Origin: JAFDZV01 sp964455525
GTDB taxonomy: Bacteria > Bacteroidota > Ignavibacteria > OLB7
Length of the DNA stretch: 64,000 bases
NCBI GenBank assembly: GCA_964455525.1
Contig: CAYVWR010000002.1
Coordinates: forward strand, 806,001-870,000
Direction of reading: 5' to 3'
Shown one piece after another: positions 53,584 to 62,854 of the stretch (the stretch's first letter is position 1; every line of letters begins with the position of its first letter). The notes beneath the pieces were generated by a model. The model was not told the DNA's origin. It ran no database searches and saw only the letters and a list, made by a program, of their open reading frames with translations. The translations under genes and the position numbers were made by a program.

Positions 53584-54692
53584 GATGCGGAAGACAGGGG
53601 CGCCAGGCCCGCGATATTGGATGCAAGCGAAATAATAGAGTGTGCAACCGCGTCGGCCGCGATGTCGGCGACGGAGCCGTGCCCGGAGAGCAGCGCACAC
53701 GGCACTCCCCACGGTCCCCATCCCGTTCCCGTTGTTGCTGCCGGGACCAGGGCCACGGTCGGTTTCCCGAGCGCTGCCGCGATATGAACGATTGACGTAT
53801 CGGGCGTCACGATCATATCGGCACATTCCAGCAGTGCGGCGAACTCCGCGAAACTTTGCGTGATCGGAAGCATAAGCGCGCCACAACGCCCGGCGATTTC
53901 GCCCAGCGCATGCCGGTCGGCCGGAGACGCCGCAAAGACCGGTGTGAGGCCCGCCCGGATGATCCGTTGCCCGACCTCGATATAGCGTTCGATGCCGAGG
54001 AACTTCTCAGGTCCTGAGCCGGAGATATTGAGCACAACGATTGGCCGTGGCATATCCCCGAGCGATTTTTCCAGGAGCGCCCTGGCCCGGGCCTTCAGCG
54101 GTTCCGGCAGAACGATTCGGAGCCGTTCGGCATCGCGGCCTGGGTGTTCGCCGATCGGCTCCACTGCCAATGGGCCTAGCAGGAGCGATGTCTCACGGAC
54201 GATATGACTGTGCCCGGCTGGTTTTTCGATGATTGCCGTATAGATGCTGGCGCTTGCTCCGGCAAACCCTATCGTAAAGCTTGCCCCGGCAAGGGCTGTA
54301 AGAAGCGACCCGCTGGCGGAATCCTTTGCTAGAAGGTTGATTGCCAGATCGTACCGGTTTCGGCGCAGTCTGCGAATCGTGCCGATGATACGCCCCAGTG
54401 AGTCCGGCAGCACGATCGCATCGTCCAGATCCGGCAGAATAGCGGCTGCGCTCGCATTCTTTCTCCCCAGCAGCATGCTGAGCGATGCGTTGGGAAATCG
54501 TTCCCGCAGCAGCCTGATAACCGGCGTGGAGATGATCGCATCGCCCAGACGATCCGGCCGTATCAGAAGGATGCGTGGAGCCGATAGCGAGTTCAGGTGT
54601 TGAAGATCACCTCTGCGTCCTGGCAGCATGGTGAGCGATGCAAGGAAGGTTCGGCGGATGAACCGTTCGATATGTTTGAGGAAAGAACTCAA
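53580..54692 (-). CDS. Family 9 glycosyltransferase (heptosyltransferase-like)
   Basis: A 370-residue GT-B enzyme. PRILLIRPDRLGDAIISTPVIRLLRERFP is the usual heptosyltransferase N-terminal motif. The C-terminal half has IVVLNISGSGPEKFLGIERYIEV and the donor site DMIVTPDTSIVHIAAALGKPTVAL. It would add a heptose or similar sugar to a lipid A-core acceptor on the cytoplasmic face; the coupled MsbA-like exporter could then flip the product. The first gene of the two-gene unit. Confidence 0.92.
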   Translation of the reverse strand: MSSFLKHIERFIRRTFLASLTMLPGRRGDLQHLNSLSAPRILLIRPDRLGDAIISTPVIRLLRERFPNASLSMLLGRKNASAAAILPDLDDAIVLPDSLGRIIGTIRRLRRNRYDLAINLLAKDSASGSLLTALAGASFTIGFAGASASIYTAIIEKPAGHSHIVRETSLLLGPLAVEPIGEHPGRDAERLRIVLPEPLKARARALLEKSLGDMPRPIVVLNISGSGPEKFLGIERYIEVGQRIIRAGLTPVFAASPADRHALGEIAGRCGALMLPITQSFAEFAALLECADMIVTPDTSIVHIAAALGKPTVALVPAATTGTGWGPWGVPCALLSGHGSVADIAADAVAHSIISLASNIAGLAPLSSAS

Positions 54693-54917
54693 GAAATGGC
54701 CAGATTATCACGCATCAAAAGCCCAATCTATGCAGGATGCCAACGATGAATCATTGCACGTGTTGGCTGGCGGCGAAGGTCTTCTTCGGTACTGTGGGCG
54801 GGTTGCCAGTGTCCGGTGGGCCACAGCGTCGTGCCAGCAGGATGCGGGAGCAGAACAAGGATACAGAACCGGCATCTCTGGTTCGTATGCCTGCCGGTTG
54901 CTGTTGCAATGAGAGGA

Positions 54918-56240
54918 TTAATTCCTGAGATAATATTTCAGCGGGTTTGGGGCAAGGTGGCACTCCTCTGCAATGCGAACATTGCTTATGGTGCCTGCAT
55001 CGCGTAGCGCATAGAGTTTTGGCACCATGCGGTCGCGCAGCTCCACCGGCGTCATCGGATTGATGAAGATGCTGGTCCCCCCCTCGAATCCGGCAGTTAC
55101 ATTGATGCGCCACTTGATGAGCACATGCCAGGGCATCTTCACGATGGAGTCAACCGGGCTGTAATACCATTCCTCGTTACAGCTTATCTCCGGCCCCATC
55201 GCAGCGTGGCAGGCATGGACAAGATCGCTGATGCCGCGCAGTTCCTCGTTGCTATGCTCGTACGGGCGGGAATTCACCGACTTCGAAAAGATCTCGATGG
55301 TGGGGAAGCGGTGGCCGATGCCGATAAAAGCGATTGCCTGATCGTTTTCGGCGAAGACAAGATTATACATCGCCGCGAAGTTGGCCCCATATTCATTAAA
55401 AACATTGGGATCGTCCTTCAGCATCTTTACCTGACGGGTGATCGAGGCTCCCCATTCGTCCAATCCTACAAGCTGCTTGTGGAGATGGTCGAAGCTGGCA
55501 CCGGCAGGTTTCAGCCAGTTCTGGAATACCGATACATACCGCACATAGCGGTTGCGGAGCATGATCTGCTGAAGCGATTCAACGGTGATCAGGAAATAAT
55601 GATAATGCTGCTCCGGCGACAGCTCCCCGCTTGAAACCAGATCCTTATCGGTGACCGCGCCAGGCTTGTAGTGCTGATGGGCGATGATAAGCTCATGGCA
55701 CCCCCCGAAGAACGGCTCGCTGGAGCGAAGAATGTCCGCTTCGGTAGGGCTGGAGGCGTTGGCCGTGCCATTGGAGAACGAAAACTTGTAGGCGACGATA
55801 TCGCTCAGATGTTTCATCCCGAGCGGTGAGCTGATATACTGTTCCATCCGTTCCAGCTCGCTCGCCGGCGGATGATACCCATAGTTCTTCTTCCAATACT
55901 CCAGCGTAACGATCTCAAAGAGATTGGCCACGCGCCGGAACTCCGCCGTTGACTCGAAATAATGCTCAGGAGGAAGGCCTACCAGCTCGCTCCAGTTCCC
56001 ATCGGCCTGTACCCAGCGTGATTTTTCCGGTGGGACCTCGAAGTAACGCTTATCACAGAAGGAGCAGACGGCACCGCGATCGATCCCCTCAAGCGAGATG
56101 GCATGCTCCAGGGTGCCGACGCCATTCTGGCTTGGCTTCGATGCGCGTCCGGGGACGGCCCAGACCTCGTTGCCGGTGAAGGGGTTGATCTGCTTCACCG
56201 TCCCATCGGGCATGATGTTGTAAAACGTCGAATAATGCAT
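54918..56240 (-). CDS. DUF4921 / GalT-like nucleotidyltransferase-fold protein
   Basis: A 440-residue protein with HIT/GalT-like features. CSFCDKRYF (Cys59, Cys62) is a likely zinc site. ELIIAHQHYKP recalls the GalT phosphate-handling segment. SFDHLHKQLVG (His252, His254, Gln256) stands where GalT has its HPHGQ active site. SPVDSIVKMPWHVLIKWR lies near the end. The fit is to proteins annotated DUF4921. It may transfer a nucleotide to a sugar phosphate, but the substrate is unknown. Possibly co-directional with the phosphohexomutase upstream, though a strong hairpin separates them. Confidence 0.8.
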   Translation of the reverse strand: MHYSTFYNIMPDGTVKQINPFTGNEVWAVPGRASKPSQNGVGTLEHAISLEGIDRGAVCSFCDKRYFEVPPEKSRWVQADGNWSELVGLPPEHYFESTAEFRRVANLFEIVTLEYWKKNYGYHPPASELERMEQYISSPLGMKHLSDIVAYKFSFSNGTANASSPTEADILRSSEPFFGGCHELIIAHQHYKPGAVTDKDLVSSGELSPEQHYHYFLITVESLQQIMLRNRYVRYVSVFQNWLKPAGASFDHLHKQLVGLDEWGASITRQVKMLKDDPNVFNEYGANFAAMYNLVFAENDQAIAFIGIGHRFPTIEIFSKSVNSRPYEHSNEELRGISDLVHACHAAMGPEISCNEEWYYSPVDSIVKMPWHVLIKWRINVTAGFEGGTSIFINPMTPVELRDRMVPKLYALRDAGTISNVRIAEECHLAPNPLKYYLRN

Positions 56241-56332
56241 GCGAAGGACGTTGAGCGTGTTCGATACGGTGCACTACCGGGAGAGCACTGTGTTGCATGA
56301 TGAATCCACGCCTGGCTTCGGCGTGACGATAG

Positions 56333-56367
56333 TCGGTGGGCCGATCGCTGCACGATCGGCCCACCGA
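56333..56367 (-). terminator. Hairpin with a 15-bp perfect stem after the phosphohexomutase gene
   Basis: TCGGTGGGCCGATCG and CGATCGGCCCACCGA pair perfectly across the loop CTGCA, between the phosphohexomutase stop (56482) and the DUF4921 start (56240). No T-tract is obvious. Confidence 0.65.
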
Positions 56368-56481
56368 ACAGACCATGGACCTGAGGCCGGGCTGGGGGCC
56401 ATCGGCATGGTGCAGGCACCTATACCGGCCGGAGAATAGCCGTGGCTTCGGGGCCTGCTCACGATATTCAGGGTGTCGCAA

Positions 56482-57888
56482 TTATTTCAGGTTCAGGCCA
56501 GCCTTCAGGAGCGCCGCCACCTTTTCATCGGAATCCGCTTCGGCATAATAGCGGAGCAACGGCTCGGTGCCGGAGGCGCGAATAAGCAACCAGCCTCCAT
56601 CAACGAAGAACTTATAGCCATCGAGCGTGCTGGTATTCACCACCGGATATCTGCCCAGTTTTGTGACGCCTGCCTTTGCGCTGGCAAGGATACGGTTCTT
56701 CTGTTCCACCGTCATCAGCACATCGCGGCGATCGTAGCGGTGTGGCCCGAACTCCTCGTCCAGTTCGCGTGAAAGCTCTCCCAGGGTTTTGCCGCGCTTT
56801 GCCATCATCTCCATCAACAGAAGCCCGTTGAAGATGCCGTCGCGCTCCGGGATATGCAGGGCGGTTCCCAGCCCGCCGGATTCCTCGCCGCCGATCACGA
56901 TCTTCTCGGTGGTCATCAGCTTGGCGATATACTTGAATCCAACCGCCGTCTCGAACATTGTGATGGCATTGCGCTCGCAGTAGGTGTTGATCATCGTTGT
57001 AAGCGAGATCGTCTTTGCCACGGCCCCTTTCAGCCCGCGATCCTCGTAGAGATACTTCATCAGGAGCACAAAGATTCTATGGGAGTTGATAAAGGTTCCC
57101 GTTTCATCAACGGCTCCCAGGCGGTCGGCATCGCCATCGGTTGCAAGGCCTATCGTATACGCTCCGGTTTTCATACCGGCGATCAGGCCTGGCAGGTATT
57201 CCCCGAGCGGCTCCGGGTGATCCAGGTCGCCAAAGCTTGGGTTGAACTCATTATGCAACTGATCGACGTTCGGCAGAATACGGTCGAACGTAAAGATGCC
57301 GGCGCCATGCATCGGGTCGTACAGCACCTTGAACCCCGCGTTGGCGATGGCATCAAGATCGAGCTTCCTGCGGAGGTAGTCGATATACGATCCCTTGGCA
57401 TCGAAGAGCCGTACCTGCCGGGCTTTTATCAGTTCGGCCAGCGGGGGAAGCGCTTTTTTGCGCTTCGGCGGATTCTGCTCCAGCTTTGTGACATTGGCCT
57501 GCACCTTTGCGATATCCTCCGGTCCCGATGGGCCGCCATAGGATGCCTTCAGCTTGAATCCATTATAGGGTGCCGGGTTATGGCTGGCGGTGATGATAAC
57601 ACCACCGGCAAGCTTCTTCTGCTTGGCGGTGAGCGATACCTGCGGCGTCGATGAGATACCATTGCTCAGCCACACGGTCATTCCCTCGGAGGCGAACACC
57701 CGTGCCACGACTGCGGCAAAGCGGTCGGAGAGGAAGCGGGAGTCATACCCGACAACAATCCCCCGATCGGCGTTTGGCTGCTTCTTGTAGAACTGCGCGG
57801 CGGCGCGCGCCACAAGTTCGACATTGGCGAAGGTGAAATCCTCTGCGATGACGGCTCGCCAGCCGTCGGTCCCGAATAGAATTGCCAT
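56482..57888 (-). CDS. Phosphoglucomutase/phosphomannomutase
   Basis: A 468-residue alpha-D-phosphohexomutase. The catalytic Ser101 lies in VIITASHNPAPYNG. The metal loop ATDGDADRLG (near 246), the sugar-binding GGEESGG and the C-terminal phosphate-binding RASGTEPLLRYYAE are intact. It interconverts hexose 1- and 6-phosphates and would supply the glucose-1-phosphate used by the enzyme at 3354. The start at 57888 gives MAILFGTDGWRAVI, standard for the family; longer frames upstream are unlikely. Confidence 0.95.
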   Translation of the reverse strand: MAILFGTDGWRAVIAEDFTFANVELVARAAAQFYKKQPNADRGIVVGYDSRFLSDRFAAVVARVFASEGMTVWLSNGISSTPQVSLTAKQKKLAGGVIITASHNPAPYNGFKLKASYGGPSGPEDIAKVQANVTKLEQNPPKRKKALPPLAELIKARQVRLFDAKGSYIDYLRRKLDLDAIANAGFKVLYDPMHGAGIFTFDRILPNVDQLHNEFNPSFGDLDHPEPLGEYLPGLIAGMKTGAYTIGLATDGDADRLGAVDETGTFINSHRIFVLLMKYLYEDRGLKGAVAKTISLTTMINTYCERNAITMFETAVGFKYIAKLMTTEKIVIGGEESGGLGTALHIPERDGIFNGLLLMEMMAKRGKTLGELSRELDEEFGPHRYDRRDVLMTVEQKNRILASAKAGVTKLGRYPVVNTSTLDGYKFFVDGGWLLIRASGTEPLLRYYAEADSDEKVAALLKAGLNLK

Positions 57889-58060
57889 AGCTGGAGAAAT
57901 GCAAAGTTCAAGATGCGGGATTCGGAAGGCCAGGGGGAGGGCCGCACACAAGGCGCTTCCGAATTCCGATGGTTGATACTGGGGCGTGCGCCGCAATGGA
58001 GCACATGAAGATTCGTGCCGCATCCATTACGGACACAGAGGTGATCCGAGAATATTCTCC

Positions 58061-59356
58061 TTAGAGAATGCCACGGGAGAAGGCTGCCTCTCCTGCAAAC
58101 TCGGCCGTCGATCCCAGCTCTTCTTCGATGCGCAGAAGCTGGTTGTATTTAGCGATACGGTCGGTGCGGCTGGCCGAGCCGGTCTTGATCTGCCCGGCAT
58201 TGGTTGCCACGGCAAGATCTGCGATCGTTGTATCCTCGGTTTCGCCGGAACGATGCGAGATAACCGCCGTATAGAGGTTCTTCTGCGCAAGCTCTACCAC
58301 CTCCAGGGTCTCCGAGATGGTCCCGATCTGGTTCAGCTTCACCAGGATCGAGTTTGCCACATCGTTTTCGATGCCGCGCCAGAGGAACTCGCTGTTGGTT
58401 ACAAAGACATCATCGCCAACAAGCTGCACATCAGCGCCGATCTCCTCGGTCAGCTTTGCCCATCCGGTCCAGTCCTTCTCGGCCATGCCATCCTCGATCG
58501 AGAGGATCGGGTATTTCTCGGTAAGGGTCTTGTACCACGCGATCATCTCATCGGCACTCTTGATGACCGAGGTGTCCGACTTGAAGAGTTTATATCTGCC
58601 ATCCTCGGTCCACATCTCGCTTGATGCCACGTCCAGCGCCAGCCATACATCGTCGCCAGGGCTGTATTGTGCCAGCTCGCAGGCGCGAAGGATCATCTCG
58701 ATCGCCTCTTCGTTCGATTTCAACGAGGGAGCAAATCCGCCTTCATCACCAACGGCGGTGCTATAGCCATGCTCGTTCAGCACCTTGCGCAGCGAGTGGA
58801 ATATCTCGGTTCCCATCCGCAACGACTCGGCAAAGGTATCGGCGCCAACCGGGACGATCATGAACTCCTGGAAGTCGACGTTGTTATCGGCATGTCTGCC
58901 GCCGTTGATGATGTTCATCAGCGGTACCGGGAGCGTGCGTGCATTGACGCCGCCAAGGTAGCGGTATAGGGGGAGGGTATGGAACTTTGCGGCTGCCTTT
59001 GCCACAGCCATCGAGACCCCGAGGATCGCGTTTGCGCCGAGCTTTGACTTGTTGTCGGTGCCATCCAGTTCGATCAGCATCGAGTCGATCATCGCCTGAT
59101 CGTTGCCGGGCAGGCCGACAAGCTCGGCGGCGATAGCGTCGTTGACGTTCGCAATGGCATTCTCAACCGAGCGGCCATTATATCTGCTCGGATCGCCGTC
59201 GCGCAGTTCCACCGCCTCGAACTCGCCAGTGGATGCGCCGGAAGGGACTGCCGCACGTCCCAACACGCCGTTTTCAAGGATTACTTCGACTTCTACAGTC
59301 GGGTTGCCGCGCGAGTCAAGAATCTGCCGCGCATACACATCCTGGATGATCGCCAT
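58061..59356 (-). CDS. eno: Enolase
   Basis: A 431-residue protein with DVYARQILDSRGNPTVEVEV at the N-terminus, PSGASTGEFEAVELRDGD, NIINGGRHADNNVDFQEFMIVP, VGDEGGFAPS, LSIEDGMAEKDW, VGDDVFVTN, NSILVKLNQIGT and the signature VISHRSGETEDTTIADLAV. It catalyses 2-phosphoglycerate to phosphoenolpyruvate. All catalytic residues appear present. The start at 59356 is the family start. Confidence 0.98.
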   Translation of the reverse strand: MAIIQDVYARQILDSRGNPTVEVEVILENGVLGRAAVPSGASTGEFEAVELRDGDPSRYNGRSVENAIANVNDAIAAELVGLPGNDQAMIDSMLIELDGTDNKSKLGANAILGVSMAVAKAAAKFHTLPLYRYLGGVNARTLPVPLMNIINGGRHADNNVDFQEFMIVPVGADTFAESLRMGTEIFHSLRKVLNEHGYSTAVGDEGGFAPSLKSNEEAIEMILRACELAQYSPGDDVWLALDVASSEMWTEDGRYKLFKSDTSVIKSADEMIAWYKTLTEKYPILSIEDGMAEKDWTGWAKLTEEIGADVQLVGDDVFVTNSEFLWRGIENDVANSILVKLNQIGTISETLEVVELAQKNLYTAVISHRSGETEDTTIADLAVATNAGQIKTGSASRTDRIAKYNQLLRIEEELGSTAEFAGEAAFSRGIL

Positions 59357-59743
59357 AGGAAAAAAGTTCCGTTCTCTGTTTATGCTTGCTGAACTGAATT
59401 GAGACGAGCAAATAAACCGAAACGAGGCTACAAATCCAACGAAACCGGGGTGGCTTGACACTTTGATGGAGATTGCCTGGCTGTCTGCCCGATCGCTTCG
59501 GGGCCGGCATCTCATCATGGCCTCTGGTTCTGTTGAAAAATCTTTCGGGGCAGGTGAGAATGTTCAACCCTGGGGTGGTTCCTTGCTATGGGCATGCTTA
59601 TGCCGATCGGTCGCTCTATGGATGCCTGCGGCACGCGGATGTGCTGCCGATCGCCATGGATCTTCGGCGATGGGAGCGTGGCTGAATTATAATGGACGAT
59701 CAAAAAATGGCCTTACTTCCGGCAGCGGCTCGATAGCTTCGGG
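59357..59743. other. Intergenic stretch upstream of enolase, with a possible gene fragment
   Basis: It should hold the eno promoter. A short plus-strand frame (59560-59685, opening MFNPGVVPCYGHAYADRSLYG) stops shortly before a different frame opens at 59693 and continues into the next feature. The two could be parts of one frameshifted gene. Confidence 0.35.
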
Positions 59744-60082
59744 GTGCCAGCCAGGGCAGGTGAGCTTCAGACATGCCTGAATATTTATAACGATGTGGCG
59801 TTTGCGGTGGATGGATCGCAATTGTTTGTGCTGGACAGTTCCGCCGCCACAAGCGATGCACGATATCAGCGAGTGCTTGGGGAGGGATTCCTTCGATATT
59901 ATCCGGTCGAGCCTCTTGATTCAAAGGGACGTATGCAGAGCGCAACGGTGCGGCTTGAATTGTATGCATTCAACGGTGTTCGTCGCAGGGCGGTTGATCT
60001 GGATGGCCTCTGCAAGCTGGCGCAGCAACGGCAGTGGTGGATGTATCGGGGCTTCTCCCCGGCCCGTATTTCTTTCGTCTGA
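59744..60082 (+). CDS. Hypothetical protein, possibly the 3' part of a broken gene
   Basis: A 112-codon frame from GTG. It is protein-like: ELQTCLNIYNDVAFAVDGSQLFVLDSS, VRLELYAFNGVRRRAVDLDGLCKLAQQRQWW. In the same frame, codons back to 59693 also look coding (WTIKKWPYFRQRLDS) until a TAA at 59690, without a good start codon. This suggests a frameshift or nonsense change in a longer gene beginning near 59560. No family was recognised. A perfect palindrome follows at 60169. Confidence 0.4.
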   Translation: MPARAGELQTCLNIYNDVAFAVDGSQLFVLDSSAATSDARYQRVLGEGFLRYYPVEPLDSKGRMQSATVRLELYAFNGVRRRAVDLDGLCKLAQQRQWWMYRGFSPARISFV

Positions 60083-60168
60083 GGCGAGAAGGGGGGAGCA
60101 TCATCCGGGGGAGTTTCCTTGTTGTGCGATAGGGAGCTTCTGGCGGTCTGCGTGCGTATGGCATGGTA

Positions 60169-60186
60169 GGCGAACAATTGTTCGCC
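60169..60186 (+). terminator. Perfect 18-base palindrome
   Basis: GGCGAACAATTGTTCGCC can fold on itself with a minimal loop; a CCTTTTTC run follows on the plus strand. It lies between the hypothetical gene and the convergent lipoprotein gene. It could be a terminator or a protein-binding site. Confidence 0.45.
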
Positions 60187-60271
60187 CGCATCCTTTTTCA
60201 AGGCATGTTGTGCTGCCCATGGCCTGTTGCCCTGACCGGCCAGAAGCAGCCCAGGGCCAGGCATCTCGCTT

Positions 60272-60964
60272 TTACTTCACGTTCTGATCCCAGAATGCCG
60301 CCGCAAACATGCGAAACTCCGAGGGCGCGCCGTCGAATGCCGGATCGAAAATCTTCTCGCCCCCATCCGGCCTTGTGCCCGGCTCGCTGCTTGCCAGAAC
60401 GGTGTTGTTGCCGCGCACCGCATATTTCGCCGTTCCGCTATGCAGCATCAACTTGTAGGTGCGGGGGGAGACATCGCAGGCCCCCTGCACATTATAGACG
60501 AACGCATTTTCGGCGACGCCATCGTTGTTCAGATCCTGGATCATGATATCGGAGACAAGCCCATCCCCTTTGTCGCAGAAGTTCTCGGCCTGATCGTGTA
60601 TCATCCAGAGCCTTCGTGTTGAGTCGCCGCTGGTAAGGTACTGGTAGGCGAAGATCTCCTGTCTGGAAAGGTCATCGGTCTGGGTGAACTGCATCGAGAC
60701 GATCAGCACATTGTCGCCATTGGCATCCAGCCAGCGTGCTCCCCCCACCGGCTGTCCGGCATACGTATAGCGTGCCGGGATGGCGGTCAGGTTGAACGGC
60801 TGCAACGTGATCCGGGATACAGAAGGGGGGGCGGGCACTGTGCTGGGGTGTTGGCTTGTCGCTGCTGATGTGTCGGGGGCACGGGGGGGCGGCTCATTTT
60901 CCGTGCATGAACAGAGGGAAAGGGCGGTTACCGCTACCATTGCGGCCAGGAGTGTATGTCGCAT
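60272..60964 (-). CDS. Lipoprotein of unknown function (M949_RS01915-like)
   Basis: A 230-residue lipoprotein (HTLLAAMVAVTALSLCSC, lipid Cys18 or Cys20) with a Pro/Ala/Thr linker. The soluble domain has SDIMIQDLNNDGVAENAFVYNVQGACDVSPRTYKLMLHSGTAKYAVRG. The D-x-N-N-D-G-x-x-E loop looks like a calcium-binding VCBS/FG-GAP turn. The segment resembles flavobacterial lipoproteins annotated as M949_RS01915 family; that link is from memory and uncertain. The start at 60964 is set by the signal peptide. Confidence 0.78.
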   Translation of the reverse strand: MRHTLLAAMVAVTALSLCSCTENEPPPRAPDTSAATSQHPSTVPAPPSVSRITLQPFNLTAIPARYTYAGQPVGGARWLDANGDNVLIVSMQFTQTDDLSRQEIFAYQYLTSGDSTRRLWMIHDQAENFCDKGDGLVSDIMIQDLNNDGVAENAFVYNVQGACDVSPRTYKLMLHSGTAKYAVRGNNTVLASSEPGTRPDGGEKIFDPAFDGAPSEFRMFAAAFWDQNVK

Positions 60965-61167
60965 AGCATCATGCTGATAAAGAAAGATCCGGCCGTGCAG
61001 TGCCGCCGGTTGATCTAGGACACAATGTACGAATGGATCAGCGTTCCGGCAGCCATAAAACAATGCCTCGCCATTTCCATATTTCCATATATTGCGGCTG
61101 TTCCCCCCACAGAACCTGACATATTCATCTATTCATCTCATCTGTTGCAGTACAGAAGGAGCAAGGT

Positions 61168-62010
61168 ATGCCACAGCTTGCAGGAGCGGTTGTTACGCAC
61201 AGCAGCAGTCCGGCGCTGCCGTATCCGGGAAGGCTCATCAAGAAGGGAGAGAAAAATAAGGATATCGTTCGTGCGGTGCAGCGTCGCCTGAACGAGTCCG
61301 GTGTAGGGCCTATCAAGGAGGATGGCGATTTCGGGAAAAACACGGAGGGGGCGGTGCGTCTATTCCAGGCGCGGTTTGCCGATACCGACGGGCAGCCTCT
61401 GAAGGTGGATGGGCAGATCGGGGCTATCACCTGGGCTGTTCTATTCGGCACCATGACGGTGCCGGACGCGCCACCGGCCGCCACAACAAATCCATTTATC
61501 ACATCGATGCTACAGATTGCCAGTTCGTTGGTTGGCGTACTGGAGAACCCTCCAGGCTCAAACCGTGGACCGGAGGTCGACAAGTTTGTCAAGTCCGTTG
61601 GGCTTAATCCCGCCGGCCGATTCCCTTGGTGCGCTGCTTTTATCTACTACTGCTTCGATCAGGCTGCAAAACAGCTTGGCATAGCCAACCCTGTGGTCAG
61701 GACCGCTGGTGTGCTCGATCACTGGAACAGGGCCGCAGCACAGAAGGTGCCAAGGATAACCTCTGCCAGGGCGCAGGGCGATCCCACACTGGTAAAGCCG
61801 GGGCATCTGTTCATCATGGATTACGGTGGCGGCAGCGGGCATACCGGCATCGTTGAACGGGTGATTGGCGGCAAGCTTGTGACGATCGAGGGGAATACCA
61901 ATAACGGCGGCTCGCGCGAAGGGATCGGCGTTTTTCGCCGTGAACAACGGAAGATCGCCAGCATCAACAAGGGTTTTATCGACTACACCGGATTTGGTGT
62001 CCAGAGATAG
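61168..62010 (+). CDS. Peptidoglycan-binding (PG_binding_1) plus CHAP amidase/peptidase
   Basis: A 280-residue two-domain protein. Residues 24-95 form a PG_binding_1 domain (NKDIVRAVQRRLNESGVGPIKEDGDFGKNTEGAVRLFQ). Residues 115-280 form a CHAP-type NlpC/P60 hydrolase with catalytic Cys155 (RFPWCAAFIYYCF) and His225 (GGGSGHTGIVE), ending VTIEGNTNNGG. It would cleave peptide cross-links. No signal peptide or membrane segment is present, as in phage endolysins, but no phage genes are nearby. A strong bidirectional terminator follows. Confidence 0.9.
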   Translation: MPQLAGAVVTHSSSPALPYPGRLIKKGEKNKDIVRAVQRRLNESGVGPIKEDGDFGKNTEGAVRLFQARFADTDGQPLKVDGQIGAITWAVLFGTMTVPDAPPAATTNPFITSMLQIASSLVGVLENPPGSNRGPEVDKFVKSVGLNPAGRFPWCAAFIYYCFDQAAKQLGIANPVVRTAGVLDHWNRAAAQKVPRITSARAQGDPTLVKPGHLFIMDYGGGSGHTGIVERVIGGKLVTIEGNTNNGGSREGIGVFRREQRKIASINKGFIDYTGFGVQR

Positions 62011-62093
62011 ACGAGCAGCATGGCATCTTCGCCGTATGGCGGTGTCTTGCGCGAGGGGGGACGTTTGTTCCATACGGGGATATCTCTGCATGG

Positions 62094-62125
62094 AACGGGG
62101 CGATGCCCATATAGGCACCGCCCCG
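62094..62125. terminator. Bidirectional terminator between convergent genes
   Basis: ACGGGGCG and CGCCCCGT pair perfectly, extended inward by TGCC/GGCA around a CATATA loop. It lies between the CHAP gene (ends 62010) and the convergent GCSID gene (ends 62156). Confidence 0.75.
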
Positions 62126-62155
62126 TGATTTATACCAGCATGTCCGGCATGTTCT

Positions 62156-62674
62156 CTATCCTACGCTGCCTGCCCGCTGCTTCAGGTCGAACGCGCGGCC
62201 GTGCCATGATTCCTGTGCAGGACGTTCCCAGCGCCCGTGGCGGAGATCGCCGACACGAGGAGTTGTCTTATCGAAGACGATGGTATCGGCATCGACCACC
62301 CCGCTCTCGGCAAGCTTCCCGAACTGTTTGTGGGTGACCGTGTGCACCGCATCGCCATCGCGGTAGGCGATCTCCGGGGAGTTGATGAGGTCCACGCCAA
62401 GCTGGTCTCCGAACGCTCCGAGAGCCTTGATGAGGGTATCAATGGAGCAGCCGGAGGGGGCGGTTTTTGATTCATCCACACCCACAAGCACAAACTGATT
62501 ATGACGTAGCTCGTACCCTGCGGACAAATCCTCGCCGTGTGCCGCCCACGACGTCACAAATCCCGCGAGCGCTTCATTGAGCTGCTTGGCGGCATCATCG
62601 GCAAGCGGGTGTTCTGTATTGAACACCCAGAGCCGTGCCTCGTCGGGAAGCTGGTTGAAAGGGATCAGGCTCAT
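62156..62674 (-). CDS. Bacteroidete 'GCSID' conserved protein (often labelled ABC transporter ATPase)
   Basis: A 172-residue soluble protein. SLIPFNQLPDEARLWVFN, FVTSWAAHGEDLSAGYELRHNQFVLVGVDES, the invariant-looking GCSID, and WERPAQESWHGRAF match a small family widespread in Bacteroidota and relatives. Public entries often call it an ABC transporter ATPase, but there is no Walker A, signature or Walker B here. Its function is unknown. The start at 62674 gives the family N-terminus. Confidence 0.85.
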   Translation of the reverse strand: MSLIPFNQLPDEARLWVFNTEHPLADDAAKQLNEALAGFVTSWAAHGEDLSAGYELRHNQFVLVGVDESKTAPSGCSIDTLIKALGAFGDQLGVDLINSPEIAYRDGDAVHTVTHKQFGKLAESGVVDADTIVFDKTTPRVGDLRHGRWERPAQESWHGRAFDLKQRAGSVG

Positions 62675-62854
62675 CTGATAGAGATTGATTGTTGGTTTGT
62701 AGTTCCCGGAGTGCCTCCCATACCGACGGGCGATCTGCCGTCCCTCACGGTCTGTGCGGGGCTTGAGCTTTGCACAGCACATGAGGAACGATCATTGCGC
62801 CATCATTCCGTTCGGCACTCCTGTATGGCAACATGGTTCGCCCAGGCGCTCTTC

